Source: Amycolatopsis sp. A133 (GTDB lineage: Bacteria > Actinomycetota > Actinomycetes > Mycobacteriales > Pseudonocardiaceae). Taken from it: a stretch of 47,432 bases of DNA. This document shows, piece by piece, positions 8,401 through 17,638 of the stretch. The stretch lies in the NCBI RefSeq assembly GCF_031082405.1, contig NZ_JAVHJU010000055.1, positions 1 through 47,432 of the forward strand, in the 5' to 3' direction. Position 1 is the first letter of the stretch. Each line of letters starts with the position of its first letter. The translations under genes and the position numbers were made by a program. The notes beneath the pieces are model-generated. The model worked only from the letters and a program-made list of their open reading frames with translations. It did not search any database and was not told the origin of the DNA.

Positions 8401-9255
8401 GTGGACGTCTTCCAACGCGAGGCCCTGACCGTCCTCTACTGGCACCGGCTGATGTCCACGGAGCAAGTCCGGCGGCTGGTAGCCCCAGCGCTGTCCCCGG
8501 TCACCGTGCGCGCGAAGCTGGCCGGCCTGCGCCGTGCCGGGCTGGCCGACCGGATCACCCGGGAGCACCGGCCCCGCACCTGGCACGTCACCCCAGCCGG
8601 AGCCGAGGCCGTCGAGGCAGCCGGGACGGTCGACGCCCGCGCCTACCGACTGCCGGGCACCGCAGTCGCGCACCTGCTGCAGGAACACACCCTCGACGTC
8701 GTCGAGACCGGTCTCACCTTCGTCGAGACAGCTCGGGAGCGCGGTGACGAGTGCGGTCCGTTGTCCTGGACGCCGGAGGTCGCCCACCATTTCCGTGATC
8801 GCACGGGAGACCGGCGCGGGGTCGTGATCGCCGACGCCGTCCTGCACTACGTGCTCGAGGAGCCCGGCCGGCGATCGCAGCGGACTTTGTTCGTCGAGCT
8901 CGACCGCGCGACGATGCCGGTCGCCCGCCTGGCCCGCAAGCTCGTCGGCTACATCCGCTACCACGACTACGCCCCGGCCGGATTAGGCCGGAAGCCGGCC
9001 TGGCGGGAGCGATATCCCCGGTTCCCGCGGGTCCTGATCGTCCTCTCCGGTGCTGGGCAGCCCGTGCTCGAGCGCCGGCTCGCCGACCTGCGCGCCCACG
9101 CCCAGGCCATGTCCCTGGTGAGCTCGGCCGCGGGACGGGTCGACATGGTCGCGACGACCTTGCCCCAGCTCCGGGAGCGCGGCCCGCTGAAGCCGGTGGC
9201 CGTGCCATTGCTCGGCGATCCGCGGTGGGTGGGCGTGTTCGGCAGGCTGTCATGA
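8401..9255 (+). CDS. Replication-relaxation family protein
   Basis: DNA-binding accessory protein of actinobacterial plasmids and ICEs (PF13814-like), thought to act with relaxase or replication proteins. It has 284 residues. The N-terminal winged helix spans about residues 1-75 (LMSTEQVRRLV, then LRRAGLADRITR and the wing RTWHVTPAGAEAV). The C-terminal restriction-endonuclease-like part contains VIADAVLHYV and FVELDRATMPVARLARKLVGY. It starts just after the coupling ATPase stop. GTG 8392 would give a GTGA overlap and is a possible alternative start. The stop overlaps ATG 9252 of the ParB-like gene, so three genes form one coupled unit. Confidence 0.85.
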   Translation: MDVFQREALTVLYWHRLMSTEQVRRLVAPALSPVTVRAKLAGLRRAGLADRITREHRPRTWHVTPAGAEAVEAAGTVDARAYRLPGTAVAHLLQEHTLDVVETGLTFVETARERGDECGPLSWTPEVAHHFRDRTGDRRGVVIADAVLHYVLEEPGRRSQRTLFVELDRATMPVARLARKLVGYIRYHDYAPAGLGRKPAWRERYPRFPRVLIVLSGAGQPVLERRLADLRAHAQAMSLVSSAAGRVDMVATTLPQLRERGPLKPVAVPLLGDPRWVGVFGRLS

Positions 9256-10352
9256 CCGAGGTCGTGCAGCAGTTCGGGCTGTCACCGCGTCTGCGGCAAC
9301 GCCGGTTCGCGCTGCTGCCGTTGCGTGGCGACGGCACGCCGTTGACCGAGGTGCAGGGCCGGCTCCCCGGCGACACCACCACGCCGGCCGACCTCGCGGA
9401 CCTGATCTCCTCGATCGCCAGCGTCGGAGTCCTGCAGCCGGTGCTGGTCGAGGAGATCGACCGAGGCGACGGGGCACATCCGGCGATGAAGCTGGCCGCG
9501 GGGGAGCGGCGGCTGCGCGCGTGCCGGTGGGGCGCGGTCAACCGGCCGGACAACCCGCACTTCGCCGCGCTGCCCGCGGTGGTCTGCCCTGGGCCGCTGT
9601 CGGATGAGGAACGCCGGATCTGGCAGCTCGTGGAGAACCTCGCCCGGGAGAGCCTGCGGCCGGGCGAGCTCGCGGCTGCCCTGGTGCTCGACCGGTGCGC
9701 CGTGCTGCTGGGCAAGCTCCTGGCCGGCGGCCACGCCGTCCCGGCCGAGGTTTACGCGATCGACGATCCGATCGCCCGCTTCGCCGCGATGGAACGCATC
9801 CGCGGCAGCGACAAGCGCTGCGCCGCGCCGTGGGCCGAAGTCTTGACGCGGCTCGGCCTGCAGCTGAGCCCGCGCAAGGCCCGCGAGCTCGTGCGGGCGT
9901 TCGCGGAGATGCCCCGCGAGGTCGCCGGGGAGATGGACGAGGCGAAGGTCTCGTTGCATACCCGCATCCGGTTCATCGAGCTGCGCCGCGGCCGGGAGCA
10001 AGCCGCCGGGGACATCTGGGCCGCGGTCAAGAATTCTGGCCGGACTCGGCTGCTCCCGTCCGCGCTCGCCGCCGCCAGCGCCGACGAGAGGCTGAGCCCG
10101 GAGCAGGCACTGGTCGCAGCCGAGCGCGTTCAGGAGCAAGCCGACGCCGCCCGCGCCGACAAGCTCCGCGCCAAGCCTGAGGCGCAGGTCGCCGCGGTCG
10201 ACGCCCGGCTCGTCGAGCGCACCCTCGCTGCCCTCCGCCAGCTGCTTTTTGCACTGGTCCAAGGCGTCGAGCTGCGAGAGCACGACCGCGGCTCCCTCGC
10301 GCTGCTGCTCGATCAACTCGGCGACGTCCTCCACAAGGGAGAAGCCGCATGA
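9252..10352 (+). CDS. ParB-like nuclease-domain protein
   Basis: ParB/Srx-fold DNA-binding protein of 366 residues, probably acting in plasmid partition or transfer control. The ParB N-terminal domain spans about residues 30-120, with LADLISSIASVGVLQPVLVEE followed by LAAGERRLRACRWGA (GERR box) and WQLVENLARESLRPGELA. The central helical region (RLGLQLSPRKARELVRAFAEMP) matches the ParB KorB-like HTH. The C-terminal third is Ala/Glu/Arg-rich and probably coiled coil. No ParA neighbour is visible, so a role in DNA processing of the element rather than classical partition is possible. It overlaps both neighbours by 4 bases. Confidence 0.85.
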   Translation: MTEVVQQFGLSPRLRQRRFALLPLRGDGTPLTEVQGRLPGDTTTPADLADLISSIASVGVLQPVLVEEIDRGDGAHPAMKLAAGERRLRACRWGAVNRPDNPHFAALPAVVCPGPLSDEERRIWQLVENLARESLRPGELAAALVLDRCAVLLGKLLAGGHAVPAEVYAIDDPIARFAAMERIRGSDKRCAAPWAEVLTRLGLQLSPRKARELVRAFAEMPREVAGEMDEAKVSLHTRIRFIELRRGREQAAGDIWAAVKNSGRTRLLPSALAAASADERLSPEQALVAAERVQEQADAARADKLRAKPEAQVAAVDARLVERTLAALRQLLFALVQGVELREHDRGSLALLLDQLGDVLHKGEAA

Positions 10353-11439
10353 GCACGTTCCTCGGCATGCCCACTGCGCCGGCCGCGCGCTGCGACTGCC
10401 GGCGCTGCCCCTGGTACGTCGACGCCGATCCTGCAGTCGCGATCGTGCCGCTGTGCTCCGGCTGCAACTCCGACTGCGCCTCCTGCGGCTGCGCCGCTCC
10501 GACTGCCGGGCCTGCCCGATCCGCTGCGGCTCCCGCACCGACATCGACGCCTGGATGCGCGACGTCGGCGGCACCCTGGAATTCGACGACCTCGCCGTCC
10601 CCGCCCCGCTGCCGACCTCGCTGCCGGCGTTCATTCCGCAGGTCGACGGCTCCGGCGTCGCTGAGCTCGACGAGGTTGTCCGGTGGCCAGCGTACGCGGT
10701 CGGGCTACGGCGGGTGTTTTCTCCCCGTACTCATGCGCTCTACCCGCGCTGGTGCGACGGCCGGACCGCCGCCGAGGTCCTCGATATCCCGAACACCACG
10801 CTGACCGTCCTCAGCGGATACGGCGAGGACCCGCTCGTCGAGGCCTTCTGGACGGCGCGGCACCGCGATGACGTGATCACCCAGATCGCCGACCTGCGGT
10901 TCGGGCTCGTGCTGGCGCCCAACTACTCGATTTACGGCAACTGGCCTCGCGCCGAGCACCTGATCAACATGCGCCGCTCGCTGATCATTGCCGCCGAGTT
11001 CGCCGCCGCCGGGATCCCGACCGTGCCGAACCTGTACTGGTACCGCCTCGAAGACCTGCGCCGCCAGGCCGATTGGATCTCCGAAACCAAGCCTGCCGCC
11101 GTCGCGGTCAACGTCCAAACCGTGCGAGAGAACAACAACTGGCAGAGCTGGGCGCTGCCCGGCTTGTCTTGGCTGGCCGAAAACCTGCCACCGGACGTAG
11201 TGGTGATCCTGACTGGTCTGTCCCGCCGGGACAGGATCGAGACCGCGCTTGAGCTGTTCGGTGACAGGCTCGTGGTGATCAGCCAGAACCCGGCGCAGTA
11301 TGCCCTGCACGGCGCGGTGATGACCGCTGATGGGCGTCAGGATGTTCACGCCCGCATTCCTGACGCTTTCGCCCGCTCCGTGCGCTTCATGGCTTCCCTG
11401 CTTCGGCACAGGACCGTCACCGCCGGGGGAGGCCTCTGA
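10349..11439 (+). pseudogene. DUF4417-family protein, one-base frameshift
   Basis: Protein of unknown function found in phages, plasmids and ICEs. ATG 10349 overlaps the ParB-like stop and opens a Cys-rich N-terminus (CDCRRCPWY, then CSGCNSDCASCGC), probably metal-binding. Near 10495 the frame changes, and the remainder is read in the other frame: SDCRACPIRCGSRTDIDAWM, then the DUF4417 core with APNYSIYGNWPRAEHL, NMRRSLIIAAEF and IPTVPNLYWYRLEDL. One extra C in GCCGC at 10493-10497 would restore CGCARSDCRACP, so I infer a one-base deletion or sequencing error. The corrected protein would be about 363 residues. The Cys clusters suggest an Fe-S or zinc site; this is inference. Confidence 0.75.
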
Positions 11440-11747
11440 TGCCACGCCAAATCTGGGTTCTGCTGGGCTGGTCGCCCGAACTCGGCGCCTCGGTCACCCC
11501 AGTCGGCGTCCTTGGCCTCGACCCGGTGAGGCCCGAGAGCTTAGTCGAATGGATCCCGCGGGAGTACGTAGCCGGACAGATCTGGCGCGAACGCCTTACC
11601 GGCGTCGACGCGGCGACGCTGGCCGACCGGATGGCGCTCTGGGCTGAGACACCGATCGCTCCGGCCGCGCGAGTCGAGGCGGCTGAAGGAACCCTCGGGG
11701 ACGTCGTGAGGGCGCAGGTCGACGACCTCCTCGGGTCTGCGCGCTGA
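11439..11747 (+). CDS. Small hypothetical protein
   Basis: Protein of 102 residues starting at an ATG that overlaps the DUF4417 stop (TGATG). I do not recognise a family. It begins with a strand-rich segment (PRQIWVLLGWSPELG, then PVGVLGLDP) and ends in helices (VEAAEGTLGDVVRAQVDDLL). The overlap implies translation coupled to the upstream transfer-region genes. Confidence 0.6.
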   Translation: MPRQIWVLLGWSPELGASVTPVGVLGLDPVRPESLVEWIPREYVAGQIWRERLTGVDAATLADRMALWAETPIAPAARVEAAEGTLGDVVRAQVDDLLGSAR

Positions 11748-11762
11748 GCCGGCGGTCGCCCG

Positions 11763-14133
11763 ATGGGAACCAACGCCAAAGCCGGTCACGCTGCCTACGC
11801 CGTAACACCGGCCGGAGAGTTCGCCGCGCACCTCGCCGCTGTCTGCGCGAATACCGAGGAGCCCGCGGACGCGGCGGAGGCCGACCTGCAGTTCGTCGCC
11901 GGGATCGTGGCGGGCGGCGTCGACCCAGATGACCCGCTCGGATCACCGGCGATCGAGCTCCCGGACGATCCGGTCCAGGGCTATGGCGTGTTCTCCGCGG
12001 CGGTCGGCACCGCGCTCGCTGCCGGGAGCCAGCTCTCCGACAGCGCGACCGGGCCCTACGAGGAGCAACTCCACGCCCTCAGCGCCGAGTACCTGGCGGA
12101 ACTTGAGCCTGCGCAACTCGCCGACATCGCGGCCGCGGCCGGGTTCGAGCACCCGGAGCTGGTCGGGATCGCTGGGCAGGCGCCGCATCCGCTGGCCGTC
12201 TGGCTCGACCCGTCCGTGCCGGCTGATGCCGAAGCCAAGAAGAAGATCCAGGCGCTGGCGCTGGCCCGCCATGACGCCCTCTGTGCCGGCCAGGTGATCA
12301 ACGGCAAGAAGTTCGCCGAGTGGGATCTTTCAACGACCGCTGCCGTGTTGCCGGAGGGGTTCGAGGGATGGGCGGCGACCGAAGCCGACCTGGCCGAGGT
12401 ACAGGGCGACTTCGACGCTGCCGCTGCTGCGGTCGCCCAGCAAGGCGCCGCCGCCGGGCCTGAGTTGGTCGCCGCGCTGGTGCACTGGGAAAACCGGATC
12501 GCCACCGCCCAGAGCGTCGATCCCGCTGCTGACTTCAGCACGGCGACGGCAGCGGCGCGTCATCACGTCGATGAGCTGCTGGGAGCCGTCACTCCAGCGC
12601 AGCTGAGTGCCGCGGTGGCGGACGGCAAGCACGACGGGCACATCGCCGATCCACAGCTGCAGACCCTCGACGCCCACCAGGTCCTGCAGCTGCTGCGCGC
12701 CTCCACTCCCGCTGCCGAACGTCAGGAGATCACAGGCGTCGTCGCGGAACGGTCGGCGATGCTGGCGCACTCCGCCACCTGCGCCGCCGACGCAACCACC
12801 ACGCTCGACGCCGGCCCGGTCGACCAAGCGAACGCGGGCGCACTGGTGCAGCAACTGCGCGCAATTGCCGAGGTCTACACCGCCGTCGCTGCCTGGGACA
12901 CCGTCGATCCGGCGCCGCTGAACCAAGCCGTGCTGCACGCCGGTCAGGCGAAGGTGCTCGCGTGGGCTGATGGCCAGAAGGTCGGCGACCTGCGGAAGTT
13001 CGTCTCCGGTGCCGGAATCGTCACGCCGGCCGAGGCGGCGGTGGCGACCAAGTCGGCTCTCGGGAAGTTGCTGCAAGGGTCATCTGAACGCCTCCACCGC
13101 AACGGTCAGCGCCGTCAAGGAGACGCTTCAGGCTCCCACGAAGTCGACGGCTTCCCCGGTGCCGAAACCGTCCCCGGTCGTGTCGAAGCCTCGTAGCCGG
13201 TTCGGGATGCAGCACGCCCAGCTCGTCGCTGCCCTGCAGCAAGCCCAAGCAGCCCACAACGCCATCCCCAAGGCTTCCGATCCCGCCGCAGTTGCTGCCT
13301 GGGATTTCGGGCCGGGCACGCCGGCGAATCTCGGCGGCACCCACCCGAAGACTCTCCACACCGGACCGGACGGAACGACGTGGATGGCCAAGCAGGAAGG
13401 AACCCCGCACGCCGGCGCCATCACCCAGACCGAGGCCGCGGCGTCCCGGCTCGCTGCCCGTGCCGGCCTTCCGGTCGTCCCGGTCTATGCGACCAAGGTC
13501 GACGGCAAGCCGGTCAGCGTGCAGCCCCTGCTCACCGGGGCGAAACCGATCTCGGGCGCCGCGGCGAGCTGGTCGCAGGCCGACGTCGACGAGATCGTGC
13601 GGCTCCACGTCACCAGCTGGGCGCTGGGCAACCACGACGCCCACCATGGCAACGTCCTGCGAACCAATGCCGGAGGGCTCGTGCCCGTGGACCAGGGCCA
13701 GTCGTTCAAGAACTTCGGTCGCGACAAGTTGAAGCTCGACTATCGACCCAGCACCACGGCCGTCTTCCACCAGGTCTACGACGCCCACCTCGCCGGCAAG
13801 CTCGGTCAAGGCGTGCAGGTCAACCCGGCTGCGGCGCACTCGGTCATTCGCCGGATCGAGTCCGTGCCGGACGCCGAGTGGCGCGCCATGCTCCACACCG
13901 TCGCCCACGCCGGCGCCGCGCAGAACCTGACCTGGGTCGCGCCGATGCGTGCTCGTGCCGCGAAGGCCAAGGGCATTCCGGAGTCCGCCGTCACCACCGG
14001 GCAGATCGCCGAGTCCTTTCTGGACTACGCCGTCGAGCGGAAGAAGAGGCTGCGGCGGGACTTCGTGGAGTTCTTCACCGAGGACCTCAAGATGTCCTCC
14101 GCCGCGGCCTTGGCGCACCTCGGCAAGACGTGA
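11763..14133 (+). pseudogene. HipA/PI-kinase-like protein with helical N-terminus, frameshifted
   Basis: The frame from ATG 11763 encodes about 440 residues of Ala-rich helical sequence beginning MGTNAKAGHAAYAVTPAGE. At 13077-13080 (GGGT) the coherent sequence moves to another frame, passes through a Pro/Lys/Ser linker (PTKSTASPVPKPSPVV) and ends in a kinase-like domain. That domain has WMAKQEG as a possible ATP-binding Lys, a glutamate in QTEAAASRLAARAG, the catalytic-loop-like GNHDAHHGNVL, and VDQGQSFKNFG resembling the metal-binding DxG. This pattern fits HipA / phosphatidylinositol-kinase-like proteins. Removing one G gives about 789 continuous residues. The C-terminal domain might still be made from ATG 13207. 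The N-terminal tag is shared with the next gene. Confidence 0.7.
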
Positions 14134-16067
14134 TGGGCACCAACGCCAAAACAACACACACCGCGTACGCGATCACCCCGGCCAGTGAGAGCGACCTCGT
14201 CGACTCGCCGAGAGCCGACGACCAGGCCCCGGTGATCGCAGAGGAGCCAATCGTCGTCGAACCTGGACAACAGCCGGTAACGCCGATCCCTCTGACCCCG
14301 GACGTCGGACACGCCTACGGCGAACCCGTCCTCGTCGGGGGAGCCGACCTGATCGCCTCGACCGCCACGCTGGTCAGCTACCACAGCGTGGACGGTCCTC
14401 GGACCGTGCTGCACGCCCGCGTCGACGAAGACGCCGAAGCGAAGCTGCTCGACGCGCTCACCATCAGCCCCGCGATGGTGCCGACGCAGGTCGAGCAGCA
14501 GGTCACCGGCCGGCTGCCCGTGGACAAGCAGCACAACCTGGCCGAAAAGATCATCACCGCCGCCAAGAGCGTCAACCACCACATCACCAACGGCACCATC
14601 ACCGCCGAGCAAGGACCACCGGCGACGACGGCGAAGAAGATCGACGCCGCGGAAGCTGCTCTCCAAAGCCTCGGCGACGCGGCCGTGCCGGTGGAGAAAG
14701 CCATGCTCGACCACTACCTCGCCCAGCTCCAGGCGGTGAAGGACGCCGTCGCCACCGGCACGTCGGTCGCCCACGTCACGCCGTTCCAGCACCAAGGCAC
14801 CGAGCTGGTCACGGTTATGGTCCCCGCGCCCCCACCCGAGGGGGCCGCCGGCGCAGTTGCCGTGCTCCGCGGCGCGACCCGCATCAAGCCGGAGCTGGAC
14901 ACCGGCACCGGGCAAGCCAGCTGGGACGGTGCCCGCGCGACCAACGTGCTCGGCAAGGAGTACGCCATCGACCTCGGCGACGGCTACCAGGCCATCTACC
15001 GTCCCTACAGTGTCAACGACCCGGCAACGACCGAGTACTCGCTACGTGGACGCCTCGAAGTCATCGCCCCTGCAGGCGAGGGCCACGGCCCGGAGCTCGT
15101 CGCGCGGCTCGGGCGGCTCAACCTGGCCAACCGGCCGATGACCCAGGACGAGGGCGAGTACACCTACCTCACTACCAACGTCACCGCCCAGAGCCTGGAC
15201 AAGCGAGCCGAGGTCGTCGCCGCGCACGCCACCGGCCAGCACCTCGAGGAGATGGTCCGCCAGGAGATCTTCCACGAACGCGCCCATGAAGCGGTCGGCA
15301 TGACCGGCGCGCAGCTGGCCGATTTCGCCAAGCACATCCAGCTCGAAGCCCACACTCGCGCGCTCCCGGCGAAGGTGCAGGTGCTACGCGACGCGGTCGC
15401 CAAGGCCGCGGGTTTCGCCGACGGTGACGCGCTCGCGGCCAGCACTGGCTACGACCCGGCGCCACGGCGTTCGGCCGGGTGGCTGACCTGGACCCGGTTC
15501 GACGTCGGCAACTCCGCAGCCAAGCTCGGCAGCGCAGTCGCCGGTCGGTCACTGGTCCACTCGACCTCGCACACCGGGCTGAAAGCGATGCTGGCCACCG
15601 GCGTCCTGGCGTCCACCGAGCGCCGCACGACGATGGGCACCCACGTCGGCGTGGGCAAGAGCGAGAGCGCGGACAAGCTCACCGGTGGCGCGAGCTCGGT
15701 GTTCTTGCGCGTCCGGCCGACATCGTCGCTGGATTCCGAACCGAAGCTGATTTGGGATCAACCGGAACGGCTGCTCGTCCGCGCTGACTACTACGGCGCC
15801 AACGGCGACACTTTCGGCGTGGTCAATCCGGCGAAAGTCGAGCAGTACGGTGCCAAGTCGACCAAGGACTCGTTCAAGATCGCCAAGTTCGCCAACCCCA
15901 GCAACGAAGTGATGTTCGCGGACGGCATCGATCTGCTCGGGCCGGAGGGCCCCAGCCGCATCCTCTGCAGCAACACGACGCAACGCGACGAGATCCGGGC
16001 GATGCTGCAGGTCAAAGGTGTCACCAGCATCGCCGGAAAGCCGATCGAGGAGGTCGTCATCGCATGA
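14133..16067 (+). CDS. Large MGTNAK-type protein with possible ADP-ribosyltransferase end
   Basis: Protein of 644 residues, starting at an ATG that overlaps the kinase-like stop. Residues 1-19 (MGTNAKTTHTAYAITPASE) closely match the start of the upstream kinase-like protein, while the rest differs. The middle is helical with repeated Ala/Glu segments. The C-terminal 180 residues contain LVHSTSHTGLKAMLATGVLAS, then SSVFLRVRP, and finally NEVMFADGIDLLG. This His...Glu arrangement with a short helix after the first strand recalls ADP-ribosyltransferase folds such as DarT or PARP-like enzymes. The assignment is from motif shape only. The stop overlaps the next ATG, so the following small protein may be its partner or immunity factor. 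Confidence 0.65.
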   Translation: MGTNAKTTHTAYAITPASESDLVDSPRADDQAPVIAEEPIVVEPGQQPVTPIPLTPDVGHAYGEPVLVGGADLIASTATLVSYHSVDGPRTVLHARVDEDAEAKLLDALTISPAMVPTQVEQQVTGRLPVDKQHNLAEKIITAAKSVNHHITNGTITAEQGPPATTAKKIDAAEAALQSLGDAAVPVEKAMLDHYLAQLQAVKDAVATGTSVAHVTPFQHQGTELVTVMVPAPPPEGAAGAVAVLRGATRIKPELDTGTGQASWDGARATNVLGKEYAIDLGDGYQAIYRPYSVNDPATTEYSLRGRLEVIAPAGEGHGPELVARLGRLNLANRPMTQDEGEYTYLTTNVTAQSLDKRAEVVAAHATGQHLEEMVRQEIFHERAHEAVGMTGAQLADFAKHIQLEAHTRALPAKVQVLRDAVAKAAGFADGDALAASTGYDPAPRRSAGWLTWTRFDVGNSAAKLGSAVAGRSLVHSTSHTGLKAMLATGVLASTERRTTMGTHVGVGKSESADKLTGGASSVFLRVRPTSSLDSEPKLIWDQPERLLVRADYYGANGDTFGVVNPAKVEQYGAKSTKDSFKIAKFANPSNEVMFADGIDLLGPEGPSRILCSNTTQRDEIRAMLQVKGVTSIAGKPIEEVVIA

Positions 16068-16510
16068 CCGACCTGACCCCTGACCAGCTCTGGACCAGGC
16101 TGACCGAGCTGCTCGGCGGTGCCCGGCAGGACAGCGCTGAAGACCTGCCGGGCGCCGAACTCGTCGTGACCGAGGATGATCAGGAGGTCTTTCGAGCCGC
16201 ACTCGCCCGGCACGCTCGCCGGGACCGCGACGAACCCGGGGTGATCTGGATCCGCCCGCTCGTGGCTTCGGCGAACTTCCATGACGGCCTCCCGGCGTTC
16301 GACCTCTCGATCGTCCGCCGGCGGGCCCTGCACGTCGCGGCAGCTCAAACCTCCGACGACGGGCTGAACCTCGAGCTGGTCACCGGCCAGCGCGCGCATA
16401 TCCAGCCGGCCCGCGGAATCCAGCTCGCGGTACTGCAGGACTTCGACACCTGGATGACCACCTTGACGCTCGAACGGCGGATCGAGGTCGAAGCGCTCGA
16501 CAGCGACTGA
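16064..16510 (+). CDS. Hypothetical protein, possible partner of the ART-like protein
   Basis: Acidic protein of 148 residues overlapping the preceding gene by four bases (ATGA). No family recognised. It opens with a helix (PDQLWTRLTELLGGA), then alternating strands and helices (GVIWIRPLVAS, FDLSIVRRRALHVAAAQ, IQLAVLQDFDTWMTTLTLE). Small acidic proteins coupled directly behind a large toxin-like protein are often immunity proteins or chaperones; that role is only inferred here. Confidence 0.6.
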   Translation: MTDLTPDQLWTRLTELLGGARQDSAEDLPGAELVVTEDDQEVFRAALARHARRDRDEPGVIWIRPLVASANFHDGLPAFDLSIVRRRALHVAAAQTSDDGLNLELVTGQRAHIQPARGIQLAVLQDFDTWMTTLTLERRIEVEALDSD

Positions 16511-16573
16511 ATCTGCCCGCCACGGCCGGTGCGTGTCTCTGGCGAAACCAGAGTGATCCGGTGGTGATGGACG

Positions 16574-16924
16574 ATGCGGCAGGAAGACGAGGCTCCGGAG
16601 ATCGCGGCCGTCGAGTGGGTCGCCGACCACCTGGAAGCCCACGGTCATCTCCTCGTCCACGGCTCGACGATCGCCGAAGTCGTCAGCCGCGTCCGAGCGG
16701 CACTCGATGTCCGCCCGATCGCGGGATCCCATGACCTGCGGCTGCGGATCCTGCACGCCGGCTGGTGGCAGACGGAGGCGTGTGACTGCCGGCGCTCACT
16801 GGCGTGTTCGAACCACCCGAGGTGGCACTACCGCCCGGCCGCAGCCACCGACCGCGCCGCTTGGCGAGGCGCCGAAGTCCGGCTCGTCCTCGCAGTGAAT
16901 CAACCCGGTCCGAGGAAGGCGTGA
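16574..16924 (+). CDS. Hypothetical protein
   Basis: Protein of 116 residues. Helix AVEWVADHLEAHGHLL is followed by VVSRVRAALDV and a Cys-containing stretch (CDCRRSLACSNHPRWHYRPA) that could bind a metal. No family recognised. It is 63 bases downstream of the previous gene and in the same direction. Confidence 0.5.
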   Translation: MRQEDEAPEIAAVEWVADHLEAHGHLLVHGSTIAEVVSRVRAALDVRPIAGSHDLRLRILHAGWWQTEACDCRRSLACSNHPRWHYRPAAATDRAAWRGAEVRLVLAVNQPGPRKA

Positions 16925-16963
16925 CTCCCGCGTCCGAACTCGACTCTGCCACCGGAGGAACCC

Positions 16964-17197
16964 GTGTACGAATACTCCGACGACGAACTCGACCAGGCCG
17001 CCGCGTCCGCGGCCCAGCGATTCGACCTGGACACTTCCCACGCCCGCGAATTGGTCGACATCGTCGCGACCGCGCTCACCGAAGGCGGCGACGCGATCGA
17101 CGACGCCGCCTGGGACGTCCAGGACAACGACCCGGGCGTCGCGGGGGAGGACTTCGTCGACGACGTCGCGAACAACCTCGGTTACGACCTCCCCTGA
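16964..17197 (+). CDS. Small acidic hypothetical protein
   Basis: Protein of 77 residues, strongly acidic (more than 20 Asp/Glu), largely helical by composition (DELDQAAASAAQRFDLD, HARELVDIVATALTEGGDAIDDA). GTG 16964 has GGAGG a few bases upstream, which supports the start. Such acidic plasmid-borne proteins can be DNA mimics or antirestriction proteins, but nothing here proves that. Confidence 0.6.
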   Translation: MYEYSDDELDQAAASAAQRFDLDTSHARELVDIVATALTEGGDAIDDAAWDVQDNDPGVAGEDFVDDVANNLGYDLP

Positions 17198-17199
17198 CC

Positions 17200-17634
17200 A
17201 TGGACATGGTCCGCGACGACGGCGCTGACCGCTACGTCGTCCTGCAACGCAAAGGCCAGCTGTTCCCCGCGGTTTACTCCGCGGCCCACCGGCTCTGCCG
17301 GCTGCCGGTTTGGCGGGGACGAGACGCAGTTGATCCCTCGCCGGTGCTCGACTCCCTTGAGGACGTGGCGATGCAAGTCGCGTTCTTCTGTGGCGTGGGG
17401 ATCAATGCGTCACTGGAGCGTCTGCTGACCGCGGCCCGCGCTGTTGCCGATACCGTCCGAACCATCCAGGCAGCCAGTCGGCCTGGTTTCGGCGGCAACG
17501 TCGACGAGCGACTTCGACCTGACGACGAAGCCGGCCGCCGGCGGCTGGATCACGCGATCACGGCGTTCGTCGAGGCCGCCCGCGCGGACCTGCGCATCGA
17601 CGGCAGCTGGCTACCCGTACATCCGGCGAGCTGA
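17200..17634 (+). CDS. Hypothetical helical protein
   Basis: Protein of 144 residues starting two bases after the previous stop. The sequence begins with a strand pair (RYVVLQRKGQLFPAVYSAAHRL) and continues with helices (DVAMQVAFFCGVGINASLERLLTAARAVADTVRTI). No family recognised. It ends five bases before the 3' end of the opposing gene, so this is the last gene of the plus-strand transfer run. Confidence 0.55.
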   Translation: MDMVRDDGADRYVVLQRKGQLFPAVYSAAHRLCRLPVWRGRDAVDPSPVLDSLEDVAMQVAFFCGVGINASLERLLTAARAVADTVRTIQAASRPGFGGNVDERLRPDDEAGRRRLDHAITAFVEAARADLRIDGSWLPVHPAS

Positions 17635-17638
17635 CTTG

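Noticed and set aside
9282..10634. 450-residue open frame on the minus strand
   Set aside because: Shadow of the ParB-like gene, which has clear motifs and coupled overlaps on the plus strand.
13207..14133. HipA toxin of a HipBA pair
   Set aside because: No HipB-like XRE protein is adjacent and the kinase-like domain is joined to a long helical N-terminus.
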